Source of the DNA: Pseudooceanicola spongiae
GTDB taxonomy: Bacteria; Pseudomonadota; Alphaproteobacteria; Rhodobacterales; Rhodobacteraceae
DNA: 64,000 bases
Assembly: GCF_014899185.1 (NCBI RefSeq)
Contig: NZ_CP045201.1
Location: 2,402,501 to 2,466,500, forward strand
Direction of reading: 5' to 3'
In this document: in pieces, positions 1 to 8,464 of the stretch
Position numbering within the stretch: the stretch's first letter is position 1
How the letters are laid out: the number at the start of each line of letters is the position of its first letter
Notes under the pieces: generated by a model
Database searches by the model: none
Told to the model about the DNA's origin: nothing
What the model saw: only the letters and a program-made list of their open reading frames with translations
Made by a program: the position numbers and the translations under genes

Positions 1-708
1 CAGCTGATGCAATGGCTCGGCATTTCCCGCACCATCGTCACCCAAGGCAACGCCCAACAGGGCGACAACGAAAACCTGCTCGCCTGCCTCGCCGACATGA
101 AAGCGGCCGGGGTCACCGCCCGTGGCGTCGCCGTCATCACGCCCGAGACGTCCGAGGCCGAGCTTCAGCGCCTCTCCGACGCCGGGGTGATCGGCGCCCG
201 CCTGATGGACCTGCCCGGCGGCGCCATTGGCCTTTCGGCGCTGGAGGCCCTCGACGCGATCTGCGCCGCCCACGACTGGGTGCTGGCCGTGCAATTCGAC
301 GGCTCCGACATCTTGCAGCATGAGAGCCGCCTCGCCGCCCTCAACAGCAACTGGGTCTTTGACCACCACGGCAAGTTCTTCCGCGGCGCCGCCCCTGATG
401 GTCCTGAGATCGCCGCCACCAAGCGCCTGATCGACAAGGGCAATTGCTGGTTCAAGCTGACGGGTGGGTATGAGAGCAGCCAGACCGGCGGGCCGGAGTA
501 CAGCGACATCGCCGCCAACACCCGCGCCCTCGCCGCCCACGCGCCCGAGCGTCTGATCTGGGGCACCAACTGGCCGCACAACCTTGCGAAGACGACGGAA
601 GAGTACCCCAACGACGCGGCCCTCCTCGACACAGTCCTCGGCTGGCTGACACCCGAGCAACGCCAGCGCGCCCTCGTCACCACCCCCGAAACCCTCTTCC
701 GCCTCTAA
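1..708 (+). CDS. Amidohydrolase-2 family hydrolase, 5' truncated by window edge
   Basis: This is the C-terminal part of a TIM-barrel hydrolase of the amidohydrolase-2 family, whose relatives include 2-pyrone-4,6-dicarboxylate lactonase (LigI). The frame is open to base 1, and the ATG at 7 lies inside the fold, so the true start and the N-terminal HxH strand lie outside the window. Counting from that ATG, I see VFDHHGKFF (117-125) and, near the C-terminus, WGTNWPHN (185-192). In LigI-type enzymes the third residue of GTDWPH is a catalytic Asp, whereas here it is Asn188. The family is clear. The substrate is unknown; a lactone or cyclic carboxylate is the usual choice. A hairpin 70 bases downstream probably ends the transcript. 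Confidence 0.85.
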   Translation, partial: QLMQWLGISRTIVTQGNAQQGDNENLLACLADMKAAGVTARGVAVITPETSEAELQRLSDAGVIGARLMDLPGGAIGLSALEALDAICAAHDWVLAVQFDGSDILQHESRLAALNSNWVFDHHGKFFRGAAPDGPEIAATKRLIDKGNCWFKLTGGYESSQTGGPEYSDIAANTRALAAHAPERLIWGTNWPHNLAKTTEEYPNDAALLDTVLGWLTPEQRQRALVTTPETLFRL

Positions 709-776
709 GCCAAAGCGCCCCACCGCCCCGCAAGTGCGACCGCCCCCAAAGAGCCACCCCGCCCGGCCCAAAGCCG

Positions 777-823
777 AAAGCGCCGGGCGAGCGCCCGCCC
801 GTCCCCACGGGCTGGCGCTTTTG
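777..823 (+). terminator. Probable Rho-independent terminator of the amidohydrolase-2 gene
   Basis: AAAGCGCC (777-784) pairs with GGCGCTTT (814-821). An inner stem GCCCGT (797-802) / ACGGGC (807-812) closes a CCCC loop. The outer stem runs directly into a short T tract, and the hairpin lies about 70 bases after the stop at 708. The branched shape makes this less certain than a simple hairpin. Confidence 0.5.
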
Positions 824-975
824 CTATGTTGTGCTCCAGCGGATCTCGGGGAGGTCTCGGGCCGCCATTTAGCGCCCCCCGCACCCGCTTTGGGGCTGGA
901 TATTGGCCGCATCAGGGAAATTTATCCAATACGGTTCGTCCTTTCAGACGCGTAGTTTCGACCCCGAAAGCATCG

Positions 976-1794
976 TCACTCATGCAACCAGTCCATTGCC
1001 TTATTCCAGCCATTGGCGGTACCTTGCTTTGCTCCGCTCCACATCGAACCGGATTTGGCCTTTGCACCTGCCGCCCACTCGCTCCACGGAATATCGAAAT
1101 TGCGAACATCCTCCAGCTTTGGCATCGCCTCCCTCGAGGCGCTCCAGGCTTTGCCGGGCGCGGTAGAAACTGCTTCCAACAATGCTTGCCGGCTCGGCAC
1201 GGTTATCCCGCAAACCTCTGGCTCCTCGTCGTCCTGAACTATTTCCGGATCCAGAATTTTCTGTATATTATTCATGTCTTTAGCGGTCTGACAAAGGTCG
1301 TATAACTCCCAAGAGGTTGCGGTTACGATAACAGCCGCGCCCCAAAAGGGTATCGCCTCACCCGCCATGGAGGCCGTCGCTCGGCTTGCCGTTTTCGTAG
1401 TGCGGAGGGCAACGCTTCTGCTGACAGCAGAGACTTCATCCCGTAACTTAGACCGCGATATCTTCGCCAACGCCAATTGAGAGCTGATATCATTGGCCTC
1501 TTCCAACGCCTTACGTCTGGCCTGCCGCTCTACAACCAGATTTGCATTTGCGTCTGCAATCTCAGACCTCAGACCACGATTAAGCTGCTTTTCACCGTCC
1601 AGTTCGGCAACCAGTCTAGCTCTCTCTTTCGCCAGCTTCCTGGCCGGATGATTATGCCCGGTCAAAGTGCTCATAACAGAGGTCGCAGCATTATAAAGAG
1701 TCGTGCTTGCAATCAGCGCGATATTGAAAAACAACGAAATAGTCAGAAATGAAATGAAAATGAAACGGCGAATGCCGCGAAAAAATGATCGCAT
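976..1794 (-). CDS. Hypothetical membrane-anchored coiled-coil protein
   Basis: I do not recognise this 272-residue protein. Residues 1-35 form a basic N-terminus followed by a strongly hydrophobic, Phe/Ile-rich segment, probably a membrane anchor. Residues about 50-125 are rich in Lys, Arg, Glu, Leu and Ala with heptad-like spacing, suggesting a coiled coil. A second hydrophobic stretch (about 147-166, FWGAAVIVTATSWELYDLC) follows, then an acidic linker and a Trp-rich tail. The ATG is preceded by GGGGATAA at a normal distance. The gene is visibly richer in A and T than its neighbours, stands alone, and faces the preceding plus-strand gene, so it may have been acquired separately. No function can be assigned. 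Confidence 0.7.
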   Translation of the reverse strand: MRSFFRGIRRFIFISFLTISLFFNIALIASTTLYNAATSVMSTLTGHNHPARKLAKERARLVAELDGEKQLNRGLRSEIADANANLVVERQARRKALEEANDISSQLALAKISRSKLRDEVSAVSRSVALRTTKTASRATASMAGEAIPFWGAAVIVTATSWELYDLCQTAKDMNNIQKILDPEIVQDDEEPEVCGITVPSRQALLEAVSTAPGKAWSASREAMPKLEDVRNFDIPWSEWAAGAKAKSGSMWSGAKQGTANGWNKAMDWLHE

Positions 1795-1873
1795 CCTTTA
1801 TCCCCAAAGAATCCCCAGTCAGTTAACTCTAATAAGCAAACCGAAGAAGCTTCCAAGTTTTTTTACTTCCCCC

Positions 1874-3082
1874 TCACCACTTCAACCCCACCTTCTCCCG
1901 CTCGAAAACCACCCTCCCGCGCTTGATCCCCAGCAACGGCACCGCGATCTCGGCCACGGCCGACGCCGCACTTCCCGCGTCGAACACCACCACATCCGCC
2001 ACGCCTCCGACCGCCAGCCCGTAGCCCGGCAGCCGCATCACCCGCGCCGACTGCGCGGAGATCATGCCAAAGCACCCCTCCAGCCCCGCAAGATCCCCCA
2101 CCTGCGCCACATTGGCGAAGAGGTTGGCGATCCGCATCAGTGACCCGTCTCCGAACGGGGTGAACGGGTTCAGCACGTTGTTCGTCGACAGGCAGCAGCA
2201 CACCCCCTGCGCCGCCAGCCGATGCGCCGGGGCGACGCCGCGCGGTACGTTGTGGTCGATGCCCCGCCCGGTCAGGAACAGATCCGTCGCGGGCAGGATC
2301 ACCGCCGCCACCCCGGCCTCGCGCATCATCCCAGCCATCGCCGCCAGCTCCTGCTCCGGCAGGGCCGACAGCTTGGTGACATGGCCGACGCTGACCCGCC
2401 CCTGCATCCCATGCTCCACCGTCAGCGCGCAGACGTCCGGCAGCTCGGCCCCCATCGGGTCAAGGTCGAAGTCGAGGTGCAGGTCCAGATCGACGTCGAA
2501 GCGCACCGCCAGCTCGAACACCTTTCGCAGATGCGCGCCGGGGTCGCTGTCGGCGTAGGAACAGCCGCCCAGCACCTCGGCCCCACCCTCCAGCGCCTCG
2601 ATCAGCAGGGCCTCGGTGCCGGGGCGGTTGAACAGCCCCTCCTGCGGGAAGACGCAGATCTCGATGTCGATCGCCCAGGCGTATTCCGCGCGCAGCCGCT
2701 GCACCGCCTCGATGCCGCGCAGGCCGATGGAGGGGTCGACCTCGACATGGGTGCGCATCCGCGTGGTGCCCTGCAGGATGCACCGCTCCAGCGTGCGGCG
2801 GGCGCGGGCCATGATGTCCTCGACGCTCATCCCCGCCTTCAGGGCCGAGACCTTGGCGATGGCATCCGCCAGCCCGTCCGCCCCCGGCACCGACAGGCAG
2901 GACTTGTCGAGGTGGATATGCGTCTCGATCAGCCCCGGCGTCACCAGCGCGCCGTCCAGCGCCTTGACCGGCCCGCCGCTGAGGCCCGCGCCAATCGCCG
3001 CGATGCGGCCCCCGCGCAGCCCGAGGTCGACCGCGCCGTGCCCCAGCACGATACCCCCCTGCAGGATCAGATCAAAGCTCAT
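1874..3082 (-). CDS. Cytosine-deaminase-like amidohydrolase with atypical active site
   Basis: This 402-residue protein belongs to the CodA/AtzC-like branch of the amidohydrolase superfamily. It has an N-terminal beta-sandwich strand (MSFDLILQGGIV), the metal motif HIHLDK at 55-60, His202 in DLHLDFD, His234 in GHVTKLS, and STNNVLNPFTPFGD at 299-312. In E. coli CodA the last motif carries the metal-binding, catalytic Asp (HDDVFDP), but here both positions are Asn301-Asn302. The general-acid Glu after the third His is also not conserved (HLDFD). The ATG at 3082 is chosen because AAAGGGAG lies just upstream and the fold begins there. Canonical deaminase activity is doubtful. An iteron array and the co-oriented LysR gene lie upstream. 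Confidence 0.85.
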   Translation of the reverse strand: MSFDLILQGGIVLGHGAVDLGLRGGRIAAIGAGLSGGPVKALDGALVTPGLIETHIHLDKSCLSVPGADGLADAIAKVSALKAGMSVEDIMARARRTLERCILQGTTRMRTHVEVDPSIGLRGIEAVQRLRAEYAWAIDIEICVFPQEGLFNRPGTEALLIEALEGGAEVLGGCSYADSDPGAHLRKVFELAVRFDVDLDLHLDFDLDPMGAELPDVCALTVEHGMQGRVSVGHVTKLSALPEQELAAMAGMMREAGVAAVILPATDLFLTGRGIDHNVPRGVAPAHRLAAQGVCCCLSTNNVLNPFTPFGDGSLMRIANLFANVAQVGDLAGLEGCFGMISAQSARVMRLPGYGLAVGGVADVVVFDAGSAASAVAEIAVPLLGIKRGRVVFEREKVGLKW

Positions 3083-3177
3083 CGGCACACTCCCTTTTGT
3101 GACGGAGCCTCGGCGATCCCCTGCCCCGCCACAAGACGCAGCCGCGCAGGGGCCGCGATCCGCCCGCCCGCTGCCCA

Positions 3178-3228
3178 TTTTCGCACCGTTCAGATACCGA
3201 CGGGATACCGACCCGATACCGACAGTGC
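3178..3228. repeat. 11-bp iteron array, locus A
   Basis: Four ACCG cores start at 3185, 3196, 3207 and 3218, exactly 11 bases apart, in units of the form ACCGNNNNGAT or ACCGACNNGAT. The array is preceded by TTTTCGCACCGTTC (3178-3191), which also flanks locus B near 35.7 kb. It fills the gap between the LysR stop and the amidohydrolase start, about 100 bases upstream of the latter. One-turn spacing suggests a protein-binding array, but a dispersed repeat of other function is possible. Confidence 0.7.
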
Positions 3229-3240
3229 GATGTGCCGGTT

Positions 3241-4125
3241 TCAGCCACCCGCCGCGGCTTCGAAATGCGCCGCCATGTCGAAGAAAGCGTCGACGATCTT
3301 GCCCGTCGTCTCGCTCAGCGCAAAGACCGTTTCATGGGTTTCGGCGCGGCCCATTTCGACAATCGGCAGCCGCTTGATGCCATCCCCGCGCGAGGTGCCA
3401 TCGCGCCACAGGAACCCCACGCCAAGCCCGCTGACCACTGCCTCATAAAGGCCATCGCGCGCATCCAGCGTCAGAAAAGGCTCCGGCACGGCACCGCTGC
3501 GGGCAAACATCCGCTCCACCGCCCGCTGGGTCGAGGAGCCGCTGGCGCGAAAGATCAAGGGCTCGCGGCGCAGCTGATCGGCCGTGACCTCGCGCTGGCG
3601 GGCAAGGGCATGGGACAGCGGCGCAATCGCCACCACCTCGGTGCGCGCCAGGTGGGTGCGGCGGAAACGGCGGTCCTGCGGCACCTCCGGCAACACCGCC
3701 ACATCCGCGCCATGGCTCAGCACCGCGCGGGTGATCTTTTCATGAGAGCCGGTTTCAACCCTGATGCTAACCCCCGGATAAGCCTTGTGAAACGCCGCCA
3801 CCAGCGCCATCCCCGGCATGGCATTTCCCAGCCCGATGGTGATCTCTCCCCGCGCCAGCGACGACCGGCTTTGCAGCAAACGCTCCGCATCATCGCGCGC
3901 TTCGGCCATGCGCTCAGCGGCATCACAAAGCTTCTGACCCAGCGCCGTCGGCACCAGCCGCCCCTCATGTCGCGCGAACAATCGCACGCCGTACTCCGCC
4001 TCAAGCGCCCGCACCAGCTGCGATATATTCGGCTGAGTCACCCCCAGCAGCCGCGCCGCCGCCGCGTAAGATCCTGATTCAGCCACGGTTCGCACCGCCT
4101 CCAGACGCACATTCGACAAAGACAT
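3241..4125 (-). CDS. LysR-family transcriptional regulator
   Basis: This 294-residue protein has the normal LysR layout. An N-terminal winged helix-turn-helix spans residues 1-62, with the characteristic SGSYAAAARLLGVTQPNISQLVRALEAE-type helix pair. A periplasmic-binding-protein-like effector domain follows (about 90-290). It is transcribed divergently from the HAD/Dpp-type operon beginning at 4260. The 134-base space between them holds a direct-plus-inverted repeat typical of LysR operators, so it probably controls that operon and itself. The amidohydrolase lies downstream on the same strand. The effector ligand cannot be inferred from sequence. Confidence 0.92.
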   Translation of the reverse strand: MSLSNVRLEAVRTVAESGSYAAAARLLGVTQPNISQLVRALEAEYGVRLFARHEGRLVPTALGQKLCDAAERMAEARDDAERLLQSRSSLARGEITIGLGNAMPGMALVAAFHKAYPGVSIRVETGSHEKITRAVLSHGADVAVLPEVPQDRRFRRTHLARTEVVAIAPLSHALARQREVTADQLRREPLIFRASGSSTQRAVERMFARSGAVPEPFLTLDARDGLYEAVVSGLGVGFLWRDGTSRGDGIKRLPIVEMGRAETHETVFALSETTGKIVDAFFDMAAHFEAAAGG

Positions 4126-4142
4126 CGCATTCCCCGCATCCC

Positions 4143-4176
4143 GGCTTTGCTTTGCCCAAAGCCTAGCTTTGCTTTG
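4143..4176. promoter_or_regulatory. Candidate LysR operator between divergent genes
   Basis: GGCTTTG (4143-4149), a 7-base spacer and CAAAGCC (4157-4163) form a perfect inverted repeat. The string GCTTTGCTTTG occurs at 4144-4154 and again at 4166-4176, exactly 22 bases (two helical turns) apart. The position between divergent lysR and the HAD gene is where LysR proteins normally bind. Function is inferred from position and symmetry. Confidence 0.55.
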
Positions 4177-4259
4177 TTACAGCGACGTCACAGCAACCCG
4201 TCATTTGGGACCTCAGACAGCCGGTGATCCCCGGCACGACCCCTGAGGAGCCTGAGACC

Positions 4260-5024
4260 TTGCACGCACCCACGATCCCCCTCCAGCCGCCCGTTCTGCT
4301 GCGCACCGCCCTTGATGCCAGCGACGTGGCACAGGCCCGCCGCGTGCTCTGCGATCTGGACGGCTGCCTGATCTCTGAGGGTCGCCCCTTTGCGGATAGT
4401 GCTGAATTCATTGCGGAATGTGGCGCGCGGCTCTGGATCGTCTCGAACAATTCCGACACCACGGCGCTGTTGCTTTCGGCGAAACTGGCCAGCCTCGGCC
4501 TCGATATTCCCGCCCGGCGTATCCTGCTGGCGGGCGAGGTCGCGCTGCTGAGAATCGCCCGCCTCGGCCTGATGCGTCTGCGCCTTCACGCCAGCCCGGC
4601 GCTGGTTGAGGCGGCCCGCGACCTCGGCTTTGACACCGCCCATCCCGCACCGCAAGCCGCCCTGCTCTGCCGCGATCCGGCCTTTGGGATCAATGACTTT
4701 GGCCCGCTGCTCAACCTTGCCAGCGACGCCCCGCTCTGGGTCGCGAACGAGGATCTGTCCCATCCCAGCCATTCCGGTCAGCCCGTCGCCGAGACCGGCG
4801 CTCTGCTGGCCGCCCTGCGCGCCATCCGCCCCGGTCTGCGCTGGCAAAGTCCGGGCAAGCCGAACCCGCTGATGCTGACCCTCGCGCTCGGGGATCTCGA
4901 CCCGGCGCAGGCGATCTTTGTCGGCGACAATCCCGCCACCGATGGTCGAGCCGCCCGTGCCGCAGGCCTGCCCTTCCTGCACCTGCAAAGGGCCGCCACC
5001 CCCCAGAAGGATGCCATGACATGA
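4260..5024 (+). CDS. HAD-superfamily phosphatase (NagD-like)
   Basis: This is a predicted phosphohydrolase of about 254 residues in the class IIA (NagD/AraL-like) HAD group. Motif I is CDLDG with the nucleophile Asp32 and Asp34. Motif II is VSNNSD, the GKPNPL lysine fits motif III, and GDNPATDG is motif IV. I choose the TTG at 4260 because GAGGAG (4245-4250) lies 9 bases before it; a GTG at 4224 in the same frame has no good ribosome site. It is the first gene of the operon, and its stop overlaps the start of the next gene (4 bases). With the phosphoesterase at 8522 it suggests that the imported solute is phosphorylated. Confidence 0.85.
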   Translation: MHAPTIPLQPPVLLRTALDASDVAQARRVLCDLDGCLISEGRPFADSAEFIAECGARLWIVSNNSDTTALLLSAKLASLGLDIPARRILLAGEVALLRIARLGLMRLRLHASPALVEAARDLGFDTAHPAPQAALLCRDPAFGINDFGPLLNLASDAPLWVANEDLSHPSHSGQPVAETGALLAALRAIRPGLRWQSPGKPNPLMLTLALGDLDPAQAIFVGDNPATDGRAARAAGLPFLHLQRAATPQKDAMT

Positions 5025-5947
5025 CCGCTTACCTGCTGAGAATATTCATCAAAATGGCGGTGACGCTGTTTGCGATCCTGACCATCACCTTCATTGCCAC
5101 ACGCTTGTCCGGCAACCCGATCGACACGTTTCTGGGCGAAGGCCTCACGGCAGAGGGGCGCGAGAAACTCATCGCCTACTTCCAACTCGACCGCTCTCTC
5201 TGGCACCAATACCTCGCCTTTCTGCGCGCCGCCGCCTCGGGCGATTTCGGCCTGTCGTTTGTCGAGCGTCGCCCCGTCACGCAGGTCATCGCAAGCCGCA
5301 TCTGGCCCTCGGCGCAACTGCTGCTGACCTCCGTCAGCCTCACGCTGCTGGTCTCGATCCCCCTCGGCGTCCTCGCCGCCGTCTACCGCAAAAGCTGGAT
5401 CGGATCGGCGGTGATGGTGATCGCCTTCGCAGGCTACGCCGTCCCCGCCTTCATCCTCGCCATCGTCATGATCCTGATCTTTTCCTACACCCTCAACTGG
5501 TTACCCGTGGTCGGCAACGGGTCTTTCCTGCACTTCATCATGCCAACCATCGCCCTGTCCGGCGTGCTGGTCGCCGCCCTGACCCGCTTTACCCGCAACG
5601 CCATGCTGGACGTGCTGGGGCAGGAATACATCCGCACCGCCCGCGCCAAGGGCTTGTCGGAGTTCTGGGTCGTCATGCGCCATGGCCTCGGCAATGCCTC
5701 GATCACCGTGATCTCGGTCATCGGATTGCAGATCGCCTCGCTCGCCGCCGCCGGCAGTGTTGTGGTCGAGAGCATCTTTTCCTGGCCCGGCATCGGTCAG
5801 CTGCTGGTGAACGCCGCCATCGTGCGCGACTACCCGGTGCTGCAGTTCGGCGTCATCACCGTCGCCGTCGCCGTCGTGCTGATCAACGCGGTCACCGACA
5901 TCGCCTATGCGCTGGCCGATCCCCGCATCCGCCTGGCGAAAAGCTGA
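5021..5947 (+). CDS. Dpp/Opp-type ABC transporter permease (DppB-like)
   Basis: This 308-residue inner-membrane permease has the DppB architecture. A single N-terminal membrane segment (about 8-28) is followed by an extracytoplasmic region with the typical LDRSLWHQYLAFL stretch, then five more segments from about residue 98. The cytoplasmic EAA coupling loop is at about 201-225 (EYIRTARAKGLSEFWVVMRHGL). It overlaps the HAD gene by ATGA and pairs with the DppC-like permease 15 bases downstream. Family 5 importers of this type take up peptides, nickel, glycosides or other small solutes; the phosphatases in this operon point to something other than plain peptides. Confidence 0.93.
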   Translation: MTAYLLRIFIKMAVTLFAILTITFIATRLSGNPIDTFLGEGLTAEGREKLIAYFQLDRSLWHQYLAFLRAAASGDFGLSFVERRPVTQVIASRIWPSAQLLLTSVSLTLLVSIPLGVLAAVYRKSWIGSAVMVIAFAGYAVPAFILAIVMILIFSYTLNWLPVVGNGSFLHFIMPTIALSGVLVAALTRFTRNAMLDVLGQEYIRTARAKGLSEFWVVMRHGLGNASITVISVIGLQIASLAAAGSVVVESIFSWPGIGQLLVNAAIVRDYPVLQFGVITVAVAVVLINAVTDIAYALADPRIRLAKS

Positions 5948-5962
5948 ACAGGAGCCAACCTC

Positions 5963-6835
5963 ATGACAACGCTCGCAGACCCGATCCTACGTAGGCGCCG
6001 CCCCTCCGCGACCAACGCCCTCCAGAAGGTTGCGCTGACCCTCGCCGTGCTGCTGGTCGGTGCCGCCCTCTTCGCCCCGCTGATCGCGCCATTCGATCCC
6101 TTGGATCAAAGCCTGATCTCGCGCCTGCGCCCGCCCATCGGCTTTGGCCGCGCCAGCCCCGGCCATTTCGCCGGCACAGATGAACTGGGCCGCGACGTCT
6201 TCTCACGCGGGCTCTACGGGCTGCGCCTGACCCTGGCACTGGCGTTTTGCGGGGCCGTCATCGGGCTGGCCATCGGCGGCCTGCTGGGCCTGATCGCGGG
6301 CCTGCGCCCCGGCTGGGCCGAGGATGGCATCATGGCGCTGGTCGACATGCAGATCGCCATTCCCTTCACCCTTGTGGCCCTTCTGGTGCTGGCGCTGCTC
6401 GGCTCCTCGCTCACCGTGCTGATCTTCGTGCTCGGCATCGCGGGGTGGGAGCAATACGCCCGTATCGTGCGCGCCGAGGTCCGCCGCCTTGCCTCGCAAC
6501 CCTTTATCGAGGCGGCGCGCGCCGCCGGTGGCGGCACCGCCTATATCGCCCGGCGTCACCTGCTGCCCAATATCGTCTCGCCCCTCGTCGTGCAGTTCAC
6601 GCTGGCGCTGTCGAACATCGTCATTCTGGAAAGCACGCTCAGCTTTCTCGGGCTGGGCGTGCAACCGCCGACGCCCTCGCTCGGCTCAATGGTGGGGCTG
6701 GGGCGCGACTACATGCCGACGGCCCCCTGGATCGTGCTGATCCCCGCCGGGCTGATCGTGCTGCTGACCTTCACCGTGCAGATCCTGGGCGACTGGCTGC
6801 GAGACCGCGCCGATGTCCGCCTGCGCGACCGCTGA
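5963..6835 (+). CDS. Dpp/Opp-type ABC transporter permease (DppC-like)
   Basis: This 290-residue partner permease has the DppC signature GTDELGRDVFSRGLYG (71-86) after the first membrane segment (about 24-44). Further segments begin near 88, and the EAA loop is at about 181-203 (FIEAARAAGGGTAYIARRHLLPN). It is preceded by GAGCCAACC-type spacing in a 15-base gap after the DppB-like gene, so the two are co-translated. It forms the second half of the membrane channel. Length and motifs are normal for the family. Confidence 0.93.
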   Translation: MTTLADPILRRRRPSATNALQKVALTLAVLLVGAALFAPLIAPFDPLDQSLISRLRPPIGFGRASPGHFAGTDELGRDVFSRGLYGLRLTLALAFCGAVIGLAIGGLLGLIAGLRPGWAEDGIMALVDMQIAIPFTLVALLVLALLGSSLTVLIFVLGIAGWEQYARIVRAEVRRLASQPFIEAARAAGGGTAYIARRHLLPNIVSPLVVQFTLALSNIVILESTLSFLGLGVQPPTPSLGSMVGLGRDYMPTAPWIVLIPAGLIVLLTFTVQILGDWLRDRADVRLRDR

Positions 6836-6898
6836 CACCAACAAGAGCCGCCCAAAGCGGCCCCTGCCAACCCTTTCAAACCCTTACCGGAGATTATC

Positions 6899-8452
6899 AT
6901 GTTCAGACTGATGCTCACCACCGCCCTCTCGGCCGCCCTGACAACGGCTGCCTTTGCCGCGGATATTACCGTCGGCGCCGCCAATGTCTCGCCCTACCTC
7001 GATCCGGGCCGCGATCACTCCAACGTCGGATCGCAGTTCTATTACAACAGCTTCGACACCCTGATCGACCGCGACCACACCAAGCTGGAGTCGGTCTGGG
7101 TCCCTGCCCTCGCCACCTCGTGGGAACTGATCGACCCCACCACGATGGAGCTGAAACTGCGCCACGGCGTCACCTTCCATAACGGCGAAGCGATGACCGC
7201 CGATGACGTGGTCTTCTCGCTCAACCGTATGTTCCAGGCGACTTTCGCGCCCTACGCCGTGCGCGCCAAGGACCGCCTCGGCAACTTTTCCGGCGCGGAA
7301 AAGGTCGATGACTACACCGTCCGCATCCACGCCGTTCGTGAAGAACCGCTCTGGGAAACTCTGGTCTCGCTGCAGCAGATCATGATCATCCCCGAGGACT
7401 ACACCAAGGGCCTGACCGGTGACCCCGCCGTCGCTGAGGACAGCGATTACGAGGCCTTCTCGATGGCCCCCGTCGGCACCGGCCCCTACAAGGTGGCCGA
7501 ATTCATGCCCGGCGAGAAAATCGTCTGGGAGCGTTTCGATAACTTCTGGGGCGACAAGGCCCCACTGGATCGCGCCACCGTCGTGCAGATCTCCGAGACA
7601 GCCAGCCGTATCACCGCGCTGAAGACGGGCGAGGCCGATATCGTCACCAATATCGCCCCCGACCAGCTGTCCCTGATCGACAACGACCCGGCCCTCAAGA
7701 CCGAAGGCGCGGCCACCGCGCTGTTCCACGTCATGATCATGAACCAGAACAACCCGAAACTGAAAGATCCGCGCATCCGTCAGGCGATGAGCCTCGCCAT
7801 CGACCGCGACACGCTGAACGAGGCGCTCTGGCAGGGCAAGGCGATCGTGCCGTCCTCGCACACCATGATGGAGATGGGCGACCTCTACATGCCCGAGCTC
7901 AAGACTTTCGAATATGACCCCGAAAAGGCCAAGGCTCTGCTGAAAGAGGCCGGCTACGACGGGTTCGAGATCACCTATGACACCGCCGCGACCTATTACA
8001 CCAACGGCCTTCTGGCCGCGCAGGCCATCATGGAGATGTGGGCCGCCGTCGGCATCAATGGCCGCGTCAACGTGCAGGATCAGTGGTCGGGCAACGACCC
8101 CGAGATGATGGCGCGCAACTGGTCGAACCCGATGTACTTTGCCGACCCCTTCGGCAGCTTCGGCGTGATGTGGGCCCCGAATGGCCCGTCCGAGGGCGAA
8201 GGCCGTTTCAACACCGATGCCGATTACGCCGAGAAATGGGATCGTTTCCGCTTTTCCAAGGACGTCGACGCCCGCCGCGCCGCCTATGCCGAGCTGATGG
8301 AGCGGATCAAGCAGGACCCGCCCGTGCTGCCGCTGTACCGACCCTTTGAAAGCTGGGGCATGAAGCAGTCGGTCAACTGGGCGCCGCAGCCCGGCCACAT
8401 CCCTTATGTGCTCGATTTCCGCGCCGGCTCCATCTCCCTCGCGGGCAGCTGA
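6899..8452 (+). CDS. Dpp/Opp-type solute-binding protein (SBP family 5)
   Basis: This 517-residue periplasmic binding protein has a Sec signal peptide (MFRLMLTTALSAALTTAAFA, cleavage near 20-21). It is followed by the family 5 fold with the KLRHGVTFHNGEAMTADDVVFS motif near residue 85-105. CCGGAG precedes the ATG. It should capture the solute for the two upstream permeases and the fused ATPase at 9361. A GC-rich hairpin follows the stop. The ligand is unknown. The operon context, with a HAD phosphatase and a metallophosphoesterase, makes a phosphate ester or glycosyl phosphate a reasonable guess. Confidence 0.93.
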   Translation: MFRLMLTTALSAALTTAAFAADITVGAANVSPYLDPGRDHSNVGSQFYYNSFDTLIDRDHTKLESVWVPALATSWELIDPTTMELKLRHGVTFHNGEAMTADDVVFSLNRMFQATFAPYAVRAKDRLGNFSGAEKVDDYTVRIHAVREEPLWETLVSLQQIMIIPEDYTKGLTGDPAVAEDSDYEAFSMAPVGTGPYKVAEFMPGEKIVWERFDNFWGDKAPLDRATVVQISETASRITALKTGEADIVTNIAPDQLSLIDNDPALKTEGAATALFHVMIMNQNNPKLKDPRIRQAMSLAIDRDTLNEALWQGKAIVPSSHTMMEMGDLYMPELKTFEYDPEKAKALLKEAGYDGFEITYDTAATYYTNGLLAAQAIMEMWAAVGINGRVNVQDQWSGNDPEMMARNWSNPMYFADPFGSFGVMWAPNGPSEGEGRFNTDADYAEKWDRFRFSKDVDARRAAYAELMERIKQDPPVLPLYRPFESWGMKQSVNWAPQPGHIPYVLDFRAGSISLAGS

Positions 8453-8464
8453 TCGCCCACGGGT

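Noticed and set aside
734-955. Short plus-strand frame after the first gene
   Set aside because: It overlaps the probable terminator hairpin, has no ribosome site, and its sequence is Pro/Arg-rich without any pattern.
3178-3228. CRISPR-like array
   Set aside because: Units are only 11 bases without spacers of variable sequence, and no cas gene is present in the window.
4224-4259. GTG start for the HAD phosphatase
   Set aside because: It lacks an upstream ribosome site, while the TTG at 4260 has GAGGAG 9 bases before it. The extra 12 residues are unlike the family.
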